A program made the translations under genes and the position numbers. DNA of 64,000 nt from Streptomyces sp. BHT-5-2 (GTDB taxonomy: Bacteria; Actinomycetota; Actinomycetes; Streptomycetales; Streptomycetaceae), in assembly GCF_019774615.1 (NCBI RefSeq), contig NZ_CP081496.1, positions 682,001 through 746,000 on the forward strand. Reading direction: 5' to 3'. Below the pieces are notes generated by a model. The model ran no database searches, was not told where the DNA came from, and saw only the letters and a program-made list of their open reading frames with translations. Positions 1 through 7,324 of the stretch are shown one piece after another (within the stretch, counting starts at the first letter, position 1; each line of letters begins with the position of its first letter).

Positions 1-347
1 CCGCTGGGGCGGCGCAGATAGGCCAGGTCGTCGGGGCCGAGGACGGGGGCGGCACGGACCGCCTCGTCGACGGCGGTGCCGAATCCCGAGCGGCGGGCGA
101 GGTGGAGCACGCGGTCGTCGCCGATCGCCTCGGCGAGCAGCCGGGCGGAGTCGTCCGCGCTGCCGGTGTCGGCGCCGATGACGTTCTGTACCGGGCGCTC
201 CTGGGCGAGCAGTCCGGCGAGCGCGTCGGGCAGCCAGCGGCCGCCGTCGTGCGAGACGATCACGGCCGTGACGACGTGCCGCGGGAACTCTGGTGTGGCG
301 GCTGCATACGGGGCGGCCTGCGCCGCCGGCTGGCTGTGCACGGACAT
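1..347 (-). CDS. Family 2 glycosyltransferase, N-terminal fragment (cut by window edge)
   Basis: Only the first 115 residues lie in the window. After a short polar leader the sequence VVTAVIVSHDGGRWLPDALA matches the first beta strand and helix of GT-A fold family 2 glycosyltransferases. It is followed by the usual QERPVQNVIGADTGSADDSA segment, where a nucleotide-sugar-binding Asp is expected. The ATG at 345-347 begins the conserved reading frame. Enzymes of this family transfer sugars from NDP-donors to membrane or wall acceptors; the acceptor cannot be told from this fragment. The gene lies downstream of whiB on the same strand but is separated from it by a terminator-like hairpin, so it is probably transcribed separately. 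Confidence 0.8.
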   Translation of the reverse strand, partial: MSVHSQPAAQAAPYAAATPEFPRHVVTAVIVSHDGGRWLPDALAGLLAQERPVQNVIGADTGSADDSARLLAEAIGDDRVLHLARRSGFGTAVDEAVRAAPVLGPDDLAYLRRPS

Positions 348-666
348 CGAGGTACGGGCCCTCCGGACCCGGGAGCCGGGGCCCGCGGCGAAGTCGCTCA
401 AGGCCCCCGCCCCCGGAAGACACTGCGACGGACTACGAGGGACACGCGCACGCCGCGCCGGCGGTGCGGGCGTGACCCGGACGGGGCCCCACACTAATGG
501 TTCGCGCCGGCCCGCCGACCGGCTCCGTACACAGCAGACCGCCTCCGGCGGGCAGTGCGCTGGAGGCGGTGCGTTCGTTATAGGGGGATATGGGGAGTTG
601 GGGTGGTGCGGCGGCGCGGTCGGCGCGGCCGCGGGCGGCTGGTGCGGGGGGCTGGCCTGTCACGGT
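348..666. other. Intergenic region between whiB and the glycosyltransferase
   Basis: No convincing gene. It holds the terminator-like hairpin described separately (538-570) and presumably the promoter of the glycosyltransferase. The other open frames have shadow-like composition. Confidence 0.5.
538..570 (-). terminator. Stem-loop downstream of whiB
   Basis: Nine-base arms ACCGCCTCC (538-546) and GGAGGCGGT (562-570) around a GC-rich loop, about 100 bases after the whiB stop on the minus strand. It has no clear U-tract, which is common for Streptomyces terminators. Confidence 0.5.
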
Positions 667-930
667 TCAGACGGCGGCCTTCTTGAGCCGGCGGCGCTCG
701 CGCTCGGACAGACCGCCCCAGATACCGAAGCGCTCGTCGTTGGCGAGGGCGTATTCGAGGCACTCGGACCGGACTTCGCAGGCGAGGCAGACCTTCTTGG
801 CCTCGCGGGTGGAGCCACCCTTCTCCGGGAAGAAGGACTCGGGGTCGGTCTGGGCGCACAGTGCGCGCTCCTGCCAGCCGAGCTCCTCGTCCGCCTCCTC
901 GACCAGCAATTCCTGGAACAGCTCGGTCAT
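667..930 (-). CDS. whiB: WhiB, iron-sulfur developmental transcription factor
   Basis: An 87-residue protein that matches my recollection of S. coelicolor WhiB almost residue for residue. Four cysteines (C25, C48, C51, C57; spacing C-X22-C-X2-C-X5-C) would ligate the [4Fe-4S] cluster. GIWGG at 69-73 is the hallmark beta-turn, and the C-terminus (SERERRRLKKAAV) is the basic DNA-contact tail. In Streptomyces, WhiB works with WhiA to commit aerial hyphae to sporulation septation, and whiB is a direct target of BldD bound to c-di-GMP. The ATG at 928-930 gives the standard length. A long AT-richer upstream region (931-1350) fits its known multi-promoter control. Confidence 0.97.
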   Translation of the reverse strand: MTELFQELLVEEADEELGWQERALCAQTDPESFFPEKGGSTREAKKVCLACEVRSECLEYALANDERFGIWGGLSERERRRLKKAAV

Positions 931-1387
931 GTGCGCCCCTCGTCTGTCTTTACGTCCCCGTGATCAAGCCGTGATCGAAAACGGCTGAACGACACGAGTG
1001 AAATTACAAGTGTGCTGATCCGGGCCAGTCAAGCCGAGATCTGCTATTGGGCCTCTTATTCACTCTGCGGAACCAAGCGTATGCGGAAAGTGTTCAAATC
1101 ATGCAAAACCAGGACACTTCCCCGGGTGGTCGACCCGTGGCCTTCTTCTCACCGAGTGAGACGCCGACTGACGGCTTTCGCGTTGCACCGCGGCCCCCGG
1201 AGCGGGAAAGATCACAGCCGGATCACAGGACCGCAACGGCCGCCCCGGGCGCGGTCGCTGACCGCTTCTCCGCGTCATGGGCTGCACAAACCTTTCTCCG
1301 GTCCGGGTAACCGGATGAGGTGAACGGGGGCCCGGCGCGCCGCTCCCCGTTTGACAGCGCACCACCGCCCCGTGTCTCCTTGACCGC
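931..1387. promoter_or_regulatory. whiB upstream control region and promoter of the cysteine leader ORF
   Basis: This 457-base non-coding stretch is AT-richer than its surroundings between 960 and 1130. It contains the palindrome TCTCACCGAGTGAGA (1147-1161), a possible regulator site upstream of whiB (minus strand). At the right end a perfect TTGACA (1351-1356) on the plus strand is spaced so that transcription would begin close to the ATG at 1388. The exact -10 elements cannot be assigned by eye. Confidence 0.45.
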
Positions 1388-1483
1388 ATGCCAGCGACCT
1401 CCGCGCACCGCCTGACCCGTTCCTACGGGTCGCTCTGCGCCGTGCAGGCACGCTGTCGCTGTTCCAGCTGTCGCAGCCACTGA
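1388..1483 (+). CDS. Cys-rich 31-residue leader peptide upstream of cysteine dioxygenase
   Basis: A short ORF, ATG 1388 to TGA 1481-1483. It encodes a 31-residue peptide whose second half has five Cys residues (LCAVQARCRCSSCRSH). No Shine-Dalgarno sequence precedes it, while TTGACA at 1351-1356 places the likely transcription start near the ATG, suggesting a leaderless mRNA. The next gene, 168 bases downstream on the same strand, is a cysteine dioxygenase. The segment 1484-1651 is C-rich and G-poor, as at Rho-loading sites. Cys-rich leader ORFs that control sulfur genes by translational attenuation are established in mycobacteria. I infer the same logic here: low Cys-tRNA stalls the ribosome and changes read-through to the downstream gene. 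Expression of the peptide is not shown. Confidence 0.6.
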   Translation: MPATSAHRLTRSYGSLCAVQARCRCSSCRSH

Positions 1484-1651
1484 GCTCCAGCCCCCGCGCC
1501 CGCCCCATCCCGGCCGGCGCCCCGCTCCACTCCGCGTCCACCGCGCCGCGCCCCCACCGGGAACGCCCCGCGCCGTGCCGCACCCCGTCCCCCGCCACCG
1601 CGGGCCGGGAACCCAGCGCGCCACTCCGCACTTCCGCCGAGGAACCCCGTC

Positions 1652-2194
1652 ATGAACAGCGACGTCCAGATCGCCGGCGACCCGCTCGCCATCCCCCACC
1701 TGCTGCCACCCGTCCCCGCCCACCCCAGCACCGTCGCCGGCTTCGCGGGCCTGGCCCGTGCCATCGCCGCCGACCGGACCGTCTGGGCCCCGCTGGTCCG
1801 CTACGACGCCGCCACCCGCTGGTACCACCGGCTGCGCACCGGGCCGGGCTACGAGGTCTGGCTGCTGTCGTGGGTCCCCGGACAGGGCAGCGGCCGGCAC
1901 GACCACGGCCCGTCCTCGGGCGTACTGACCGTCCTGGAAGGGCAGTTGACCGAGCACGCCGCGGGCCGGCCGCGCACCCTGGCCGCCGGCGCCCAGCGGG
2001 TCTTCGCCCCCGGCTACGCCCACGAGGTCGTCAACGACGCGCTGGCGCCGGCCGTCAGCCTGCATGTGTACTTCCCCGGCCTGACCGAGATGCCGATGCT
2101 CCCGCCGTCCCACCCCGGCGCGGCCGCGACGTCCCCCCTCGCCCCGTACAGCGCCCGGTGCGCGGCCCCGTCCGAGGAGACGGCGCCCCGCTGA
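1652..2194 (+). CDS. Cysteine dioxygenase family protein
   Basis: A 180-residue cupin of the cysteine dioxygenase family. Such enzymes oxidise L-cysteine to cysteine sulfinate using Fe(II) and O2. The iron ligands are visible: H-x-H in GRHDHGPSSG (about residues 90-92) and a third His in FAPGYAHEVVN (about 131), within a cupin fold rich in Gly and beta strands. Length and motifs fit bacterial CDO (about 180-200 residues). The ATG at 1652 has GAGGAA about 9 bases upstream. The Cys-rich leader ORF at 1388-1483 on the same strand points to cysteine-responsive regulation. A related thiol dioxygenase acting on 3-mercaptopropionate cannot be excluded from sequence alone. Confidence 0.85.
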   Translation: MNSDVQIAGDPLAIPHLLPPVPAHPSTVAGFAGLARAIAADRTVWAPLVRYDAATRWYHRLRTGPGYEVWLLSWVPGQGSGRHDHGPSSGVLTVLEGQLTEHAAGRPRTLAAGAQRVFAPGYAHEVVNDALAPAVSLHVYFPGLTEMPMLPPSHPGAAATSPLAPYSARCAAPSEETAPR

Positions 2195-2208
2195 CGCGCT
2201 CCCCCGGC

Positions 2209-2310
2209 CCCTCCCGTCGCCCGGCCACCACACCTCATGGATCGGCCTGCGGCTGACAGCCCTCCCGTCGCCCGACCACCACCCCTGGTGGATCAGCCCG
2301 CGGCTGACAG
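2209..2310 (+). repeat. Two tandem 51-bp direct repeats upstream of fbiA
   Basis: Copies 2209-2259 and 2260-2310 differ at about six positions. Both start CCCTCCCGTCGCCCG and end CGGCTGACAG. Copy 2 contains the hairpin CCACCA-CCCC-TGGTGG, which copy 1 has only in degraded form. The pair ends 10 bases before the fbiA ATG, so it forms the whole gap between the dioxygenase and fbiA. Confidence 0.85.
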
Positions 2311-2320
2311 ACTTAACGCC

Positions 2321-3280
2321 ATGCGCATTGTGGTTCTGGCCGGCGGTATCGGCGGCGCCCGCTTTCTGCGGGGACTGAAGGCAGCGGCTCCGGAAGCGGA
2401 CATCACCGTCATCGGCAACACCGGTGACGACATCCATCTGTTCGGGCTGAAGGTGTGTCCCGACCTCGACACCGTGATGTACACGCTCGGCGGCGGCATC
2501 AACGAGGAGCAGGGCTGGGGCCGGACGGACGAGACGTTCCGGGTGAAGGAGGAGCTCGCCGCGTACGGCGTCGGGCCGGAGTGGTTCGGGCTGGGCGACC
2601 GGGACTTCGCGACCCACATCGTCCGGACCCAGATGCTGGGCGCCGGCTATCCGCTGAGCGCCGTCACCGAGGCGCTGTGCGACCGCTGGCGGCCCGGGGT
2701 GCGGCTGCTGCCGATGTCCGACGACCGGGTCGAGACCCATGTGGCCGTCGAGGACGAGAACGGCGAGCGGCGGGCCGTGCACTTCCAGGAGTACTGGGTG
2801 CGGCTGCGGGCCTCGGTGCCGGCGCTGGCCGTGGTGCCGGTCGGCGCCGAGCAGGCCAAGCCGGCGCCCGGCGTGCTGGAGGCGCTCGCCGCGGCCGACG
2901 TGATCCTCTTCCCGCCGTCCAACCCGGTCGTCAGCGTCGGAACGATCCTGGCCGTACCCGGCATCAGGGAGGCCGTTGCGGAGGCCGCTGCTCCGGTCGT
3001 CGGGCTGTCGCCGATCGTCGGGGACGCCCCGGTGCGCGGCATGGCCGACAAGGTGCTGGCGGCGGTCGGCGTGGAGTCCACGGCGGCGGCGGTGGCCCGG
3101 CACTACGGGGCGGGCCTGCTGGACGGCTGGCTGGTGGACGGCGTGGACGCGGGCGCGGTGGCCGACGTCGAGGCGGCGGGAATCCGTTGTCGGGCGGTGC
3201 CGTTGATGATGACGGACCTGGACGCCACCGCCGCGATGGCCCGCGAGGCGCTGGCGCTGGCCGAGGAGGTGCGGGCATGA
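2321..3280 (+). CDS. fbiA: 2-phospho-L-lactate (or phosphoenolpyruvate) transferase FbiA/CofD
   Basis: A 319-residue enzyme of coenzyme F420 biosynthesis. It transfers the phospholactyl or enolpyruvyl moiety from its GDP-activated form to the deazaflavin Fo. The start [18 protein letters not shown] is the conserved CofD nucleotide-binding beginning. [18 protein letters not shown] (about residues 37-54) is the metal and substrate loop, and [14 protein letters not shown] (about 198-211) the second conserved block. An upstream in-frame ATG would add 28 Pro/Ala-rich residues encoded by the tandem repeats; I chose the ATG at 2321 because the conserved domain begins there. The stop overlaps the fbiB start (ATGA), which makes a translationally coupled pair. 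Confidence 0.95.
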   Translation: MRIVVLAGGIGGARFLRGLKAAAPEADITVIGNTGDDIHLFGLKVCPDLDTVMYTLGGGINEEQGWGRTDETFRVKEELAAYGVGPEWFGLGDRDFATHIVRTQMLGAGYPLSAVTEALCDRWRPGVRLLPMSDDRVETHVAVEDENGERRAVHFQEYWVRLRASVPALAVVPVGAEQAKPAPGVLEALAAADVILFPPSNPVVSVGTILAVPGIREAVAEAAAPVVGLSPIVGDAPVRGMADKVLAAVGVESTAAAVARHYGAGLLDGWLVDGVDAGAVADVEAAGIRCRAVPLMMTDLDATAAMAREALALAEEVRA

Positions 3281-4674
3281 CCGGGGCGGCGGAGGCGCCC
3301 GGATACCGGGTGTGGGCGCTGCCGGGCCTCCCCGAGGTGCGGCCCGGCGACGACCTCGTCAAGCTGATCGCGGCCGCGGCCAACGGCCCGGGGGCGCCCC
3401 AACTGGCCGACGGCGACGTGGTGTTGGTCACCTCCAAGATCGTCAGCAAGGCCGAGGGCCGGATCGTCGAGGCAACCGACCGCGAGGCGGCCATCGACGC
3501 CGAGACGGTACGGGTGGTGGCCCGCCGCGGCACCCTGCGGATCGTGGAGAACCGCAGCGGTCTGGTGATGGCCGCGGCCGGCGTGGACGCCTCCAACACC
3601 CCGTCCGGCACGATCCTGCTGCTGCCCGAGGACGCGGACGCGTCGGCCCGCGCGCTGCGGGCCGGGCTGCGCGAGGCTCTCGGCGTGAACGTCGGCGTCG
3701 TCGTCACCGACACCTTCGGGCGGCCCTGGCGCAGCGGACTGACCGACGTCGCCATCGGGGCGGCCGGGGTGCGGGTGCTGGACGACCTGCGCGGTGGCAC
3801 CGACGCGTACGGCAATCCGCTGGTCGCCACCATCGTGGCCACCGCGGACGAACTCGCCGCCGCGGGCGACCTGGTGAAGGGCAAGGCCACCGGGCTGCCG
3901 GTGGCGGTCGTACGGGGGCTGCCGCAGGTCGTCCTGCCGGCGGACGCCACGGAGCCGGCTGCGGATTCGGCTGCGGGTCCGGAGGCCGGCTCCGGCGGGG
4001 ACGTGGCCGCCGCGGACCCGGGGGCGCGGGCGCTGGTGCGGAACGCGGCGGACGACATGTTCCGGCTGGGCACGTCGGAGGCGGTGCGGGAGGCGGTGAC
4101 GCTGCGGCGCACGGTCCGGGAGTTCACCGACCATCCGGTGGACCCGGGGGCGGTGCGGCGCGCGGTGGCCGCGGCGCTGACCGCGCCGGCGCCGCACCAC
4201 ACCACGCCGTGGCGGTTCGTCCTCCTGGAGTCCCCGGAGGCCCGGACCCGCCTCCTGGACGCGATGCGGGACGCCTGGGTGGCCGACCTGCGGGCGGACG
4301 GGAAGTCGGAGGAGGCCGTCGCCAAGCGGGTGCGGCGCGGCGACGTGCTGCGCAAGGCCCCGTATCTGGCGGTGCCGTGCATGGTGCTGGACGGCGCGCA
4401 CGCCTACCCGGACGCGCGGCGCGGTGCCGCCGAGCGCGAGATGTTCGTCGTCGCGCACGGCGCGGGCATCCAGAACTTCCTGGTCGCACTGGCCGGCGAG
4501 CGGCTGGGGTCGGCGTGGATCTCCTCGACGATGTTCTGCCGCGACGTGGTCCGCGAGGCGCTGCAACTGCCCGCGGAATGGGAGCCGATGGGGGCGGTGG
4601 CCATCGGCCGGCCGGCCGCGCCGCCACGGGAACGACCGGCACGGCCGGTGGACGGCTTCATCAGCGTCCGCTGA
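3277..4674 (+). CDS. fbiB: Bifunctional F420 gamma-glutamyl ligase / dehydro-F420 reductase FbiB
   Basis: A 465-residue two-domain protein. Residues about 10-245 are the CofE ligase ([36 protein letters not shown]), which adds glutamates to F420-0. Residues about 270-460 are an FMN nitroreductase-fold domain ([28 protein letters not shown]) that in actinobacteria reduces dehydro-F420 and supports poly-glutamylation. The fusion is the standard actinobacterial FbiB arrangement. The ATG overlaps the fbiA stop by four bases. The stop codon lies within a 20-bp tandem repeat (4664-4703). Confidence 0.95.
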   Translation: MTGAAEAPGYRVWALPGLPEVRPGDDLVKLIAAAANGPGAPQLADGDVVLVTSKIVSKAEGRIVEATDREAAIDAETVRVVARRGTLRIVENRSGLVMAAAGVDASNTPSGTILLLPEDADASARALRAGLREALGVNVGVVVTDTFGRPWRSGLTDVAIGAAGVRVLDDLRGGTDAYGNPLVATIVATADELAAAGDLVKGKATGLPVAVVRGLPQVVLPADATEPAADSAAGPEAGSGGDVAAADPGARALVRNAADDMFRLGTSEAVREAVTLRRTVREFTDHPVDPGAVRRAVAAALTAPAPHHTTPWRFVLLESPEARTRLLDAMRDAWVADLRADGKSEEAVAKRVRRGDVLRKAPYLAVPCMVLDGAHAYPDARRGAAEREMFVVAHGAGIQNFLVALAGERLGSAWISSTMFCRDVVREALQLPAEWEPMGAVAIGRPAAPPRERPARPVDGFISVR

Positions 4675-4776
4675 GGACCGGCGGCGTCCGCTGAGGACCG
4701 GCGTTCCCGTGCCCGGTGGGTACGTGGGCTCCGGCGGGCGGCGCCGCCTCGTCTCCGGCGGGTGGCGCCGCCTCGG
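4664..4776. repeat. Short tandem repeats between fbiB and the convergent glycosylase
   Basis: Two 20-bp copies of GCGTCCGCTGAGGACCGGCG (4664-4683, 4684-4703), the first carrying the fbiB stop. They are followed by two ~24-bp copies of CTCCGGCGGGNGGCGCCGCC, the second running toward the stop of the convergent gene. They look like replication-slippage duplications. Confidence 0.75.
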
Positions 4777-5685
4777 TCACAGCCGGGCGATGTCGCCCAC
4801 CGGGAAGCGCGGGGCGCGGCGCGGCGGGACCAGGCCGGAGAGCAGGATCAGCCGGGCCGCGCGGTGCCGCTGCCCGTCGTAGGGCGCGAGGAGCTCCAGC
4901 ATCTCCTCGTCGGTGGTGCCGCGCCGGCCGGTGAGCGCATAGCCGATGATCTTCGGCAGGTGCAGGTCGCCGACGGTGATCGCGTCGGGGGCGCCCAGGG
5001 CGCGCTGGAGGGTCTCGGCGGCCGTCCAGGGGCCGATGCCCGGGATCGCGGTCAGTCGGCGGGTGGCGCCCGCGAGGTCCATCCGCGCGGCCTCCTCCAT
5101 GCGGGCCGCGGCCCGGACCGCCCGCAGGATCGCCGACGACCGCTTGGCGTCGACGCCCGCGCGGTGCCACTCCCAGGACGGGATCAGCGCCCAGCCGCGC
5201 GGATCGGGCATCACCCGCAGCCGGTCCCAGGGGCCGGGTGCGGGTGTGCCGTGGCGCTGCAGCAGCAGCCGCCAGGCGCGGTACGCCTCGTCGCTGGTGA
5301 CCTTCTGCTCCAGGATCGAGGGGATCAGCGACTCCAGGACCAGCCCGGTGCGGGCGAGGCGGACGCCGGGGTGGCGGCGGCGTGCCTCGTGGACGACGCG
5401 GTGGCGGGCCGCCAGGGCCGCCGGGTCGTCGGACTCCCCCAGCAGCTCCGGCAGGCGGTCCAGCAGCCACTCGGCGCCGGGACCCCAGGCCGTCGCCGCG
5501 ACGTGGCCGTCGGTGGGGCGGGCCGCCAGGCGCAGGGTGCCGGGGCCGGCGGGCGTGCGGCAGGCCCGCCAGATCTCGTCGCCGCGGACCGCGAACGCCG
5601 GGTCGCCGGGACCGCGGCGCAGCACCCCGAGGGTGCGGTGCAGGTCGTACGGGCCGGGCGGGACCCAGGTACGGGTGGCGGGCAT
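4777..5685 (-). CDS. AlkA-like DNA glycosylase (HhH-GPD superfamily)
   Basis: A 302-residue protein with the helix-hairpin-helix LTAIPGIGPWTAAE followed by ITVGDLHLPK, where the Asp is the expected catalytic residue of the HhH-GPD superfamily. This is the DNA-3-methyladenine glycosylase II type, which excises alkylated bases and starts base-excision repair. The 100-residue N-terminal part (RTLGVLRRGPGDPAF...) matches the AlkA N-terminal domain. There is no FeS cluster motif after the HhH, arguing against endonuclease III or MutY. It is monocistronic and convergent with fbiB. Confidence 0.85.
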   Translation of the reverse strand: MPATRTWVPPGPYDLHRTLGVLRRGPGDPAFAVRGDEIWRACRTPAGPGTLRLAARPTDGHVAATAWGPGAEWLLDRLPELLGESDDPAALAARHRVVHEARRRHPGVRLARTGLVLESLIPSILEQKVTSDEAYRAWRLLLQRHGTPAPGPWDRLRVMPDPRGWALIPSWEWHRAGVDAKRSSAILRAVRAAARMEEAARMDLAGATRRLTAIPGIGPWTAAETLQRALGAPDAITVGDLHLPKIIGYALTGRRGTTDEEMLELLAPYDGQRHRAARLILLSGLVPPRRAPRFPVGDIARL

Positions 5686-5738
5686 GCGGCCAGGTTAGGC
5701 GATCCGACCGGGGGTGGGCCCCGGTCGGATCGGAGGGG

Positions 5739-6821
5739 TCACTGGTCGGAGGAGAAGCGGACCGAGGCGGCGGGGATGTGGGCGTCGCACCAGATGCGGA
5801 TGCCGCCGCGGAGTTCGTTGTCGGGGCCGATGACGGCGCCGTCGCCGATCACCGCGCCGTCGAGGACCGTGTTGGCCCCGATCCGGGCGCCGGCGCCGAT
5901 CAGCGAGTCGCGGACCTGGGCCCCCGGCTCGATCACCGCGCCGTCGAGGACGGTGCTGCCGTCCACCCGGGCGCCGGCGCCGACCCTGGCGGCCGCGCCG
6001 ACGACGGTGCCGCCGGTGAGCTTGGCGTCCGGGGCGACGTCGGCACCGTCCAGGACGAGGCGGTCGCCGCAGCGGCCGGGGACGGCCGGCGACGGGGCGC
6101 GGCCCATGACCAGGTCGGCGGAGCCGCGGACGAACGCCTGCGGGGTGCCGAGGTCGAGCCAGTAGGTGGAGTCGACCATGCCCTGGAGGTGGGCGCCGTC
6201 GGCGAGCAGGCCGGGGAAGGTCTCGCGTTCGACGGAGACCGGGCGGCCGGTGGGGATGGCGTCGATGACCGACCGGTTGAAGACGTAGGCACCGGCGTTG
6301 ATCTGGTCGGTGACGATCTCCTCGGGGGTCTGCGGCTTCTCCAGGAAGGCGGTGACCCGGCCGGTGTCGTCGGTGGGGACGAGCCCGAAGGCGCGCGGGT
6401 CCTCGACCCGGGTGAGGTGCAGGGAGACGTCGGCGCCGCTGGTGCGGTGGGTGTCGACGAGGGCGCGGATGTCCAGGCCGGTGAGGATGTCGCCGTTGAA
6501 GATCAGCACCGGGTCGCCGGGGGCGGAGTGCAGCCGGGAGGCGACGTTGCGGATGGCGCCGCCGGTGCCCAGCGGTTCCACCTCGGTGACGTACTCCAGG
6601 TGCAGGCCGAGCGCGGAGCCGTCGCCGAAGTACGGCTCGAAGACCTCGGCGAGGTAGGAGGTGGCCAGGACGACGTGCTCGACGCCGGCGGCGCGGGCGC
6701 GGGCCAGTTGGTGGGTGAGGAACGGCACGCCGGCCGCCGGGACCATGGGCTTGGGCGTGTGCACCGTCAGCGGGCGCAGCCGGGTGCCCTTGCCGCCGAC
6801 CAGGAGGATCGCTTCAGTCAC
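5739..6821 (-). CDS. Mannose-1-phosphate guanylyltransferase-like NDP-sugar pyrophosphorylase
   Basis: A 360-residue nucleotidyltransferase. The N-terminal signature LVGGKGTRLRPLTVHTPKPM (about residues 6-25) binds the nucleotide, and FNGDILTG carries the metal-binding Asp. From about residue 255 to the end there are left-handed beta-helix hexapeptide repeats (GAAARVGAGARVDGSTVLDG...). This is the GDP-mannose pyrophosphorylase architecture, making the mannosyl donor for glycans. Sugar and nucleotide specificity cannot be fixed by eye. The GTG at 6821 is preferred because AGAGGG lies upstream and the conserved domain starts at once; longer frames run through a repeat array. The gene neighbours an amidase and the LCP cluster, suggesting a wall or lipid-linked glycan role. 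Confidence 0.85.
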   Translation of the reverse strand: MTEAILLVGGKGTRLRPLTVHTPKPMVPAAGVPFLTHQLARARAAGVEHVVLATSYLAEVFEPYFGDGSALGLHLEYVTEVEPLGTGGAIRNVASRLHSAPGDPVLIFNGDILTGLDIRALVDTHRTSGADVSLHLTRVEDPRAFGLVPTDDTGRVTAFLEKPQTPEEIVTDQINAGAYVFNRSVIDAIPTGRPVSVERETFPGLLADGAHLQGMVDSTYWLDLGTPQAFVRGSADLVMGRAPSPAVPGRCGDRLVLDGADVAPDAKLTGGTVVGAAARVGAGARVDGSTVLDGAVIEPGAQVRDSLIGAGARIGANTVLDGAVIGDGAVIGPDNELRGGIRIWCDAHIPAASVRFSSDQ

Positions 6822-7026
6822 TGTGCCCTCTGCTCGCTTCTCCGCCCGCTGGGCCCCTCCTGCCCGATGGCGGGCAAGGAGGGAGCAGCGGTGCGGCATT
6901 CGACGTCCACCACAGCCCGGTGGCTGCACGTGCGACGCTCACGGTGTCCTCTGTACGCTTCTCCGCCCGCGCAGCGCAGCGCAGCAGTGCGGCATTCGAC
7001 GTCCACTGCGTGCGTGCGACGCTCAC
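6814..7026 (-). CDS. Possible upstream ORF built from repeated RBS-start modules
   Basis: A 70-codon frame starting at GTG 7026 that ends in a TGA just inside the start of the pyrophosphorylase gene. Its protein is internally duplicated (VSVAR...WTSNAA occurs twice). It is preceded by AGAGAGGA and contains a second AGAGGACACC-GTG, so each repeat copies a ribosome site plus start codon. It may be translated and coupled to the main gene, or be only the trace of tandem duplication of the initiation region. No family is recognised. Confidence 0.25.
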   Translation of the reverse strand: MSVARTQWTSNAALLRCAARAEKRTEDTVSVARAATGLWWTSNAAPLLPPCPPSGRRGPAGGEASRGHSD

Positions 7027-7042
7027 GTGGTCCTCTCTGCTT
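6820..7042. repeat. Degenerate tandem repeat upstream of the pyrophosphorylase
   Basis: Unit A (about 6820-6942) and unit B (about 6940-7026) share CTTCTCCGCCCGC, GTGCGGCATTCGACGTCCAC and GTGCGACGCTCAC. A partial third unit follows to about 7042. On the minus strand every unit carries an AGAGG-type ribosome site and a GTG. Unit A also contains a near-perfect hairpin CTCCTGCCCG/CGGGCAAGGAG (about 6857-6881). The rest of the gap to 7324 shows no gene. Confidence 0.7.
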
Positions 7043-7324
7043 TCTGCTGGTTCCTGCTGGTTCGGCCGGTCGGCGGACCAGTGTAGGCAGACGGTCCGCC
7101 GGCCCCGGTCGCCGGGACGCGGCCCGGGCCGGTGACGGGGCGACAGGGCACTTGCGGTCCCTAGGACGCGGCGGGGCCGGGATAGGTTCAGCGGCCGTGC
7201 GGGCCGGTTCGGCGTCGGGGGTCGCGTCCGTGCGGCGGCCGGCCGGCGGGTGAGATGTTTCACCGTGCGGCGGAGGGGCGGCGGAGCCGTCCGGCAGCGC
7301 GGCAGGAGTGGGCGGCGGAGGGGT

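Noticed and set aside
1223..3103. A 626-codon minus-strand frame across the cysteine dioxygenase and fbiA
   Set aside because: It is antisense to two well-supported genes, with the low-complexity composition typical of high-GC shadow frames.
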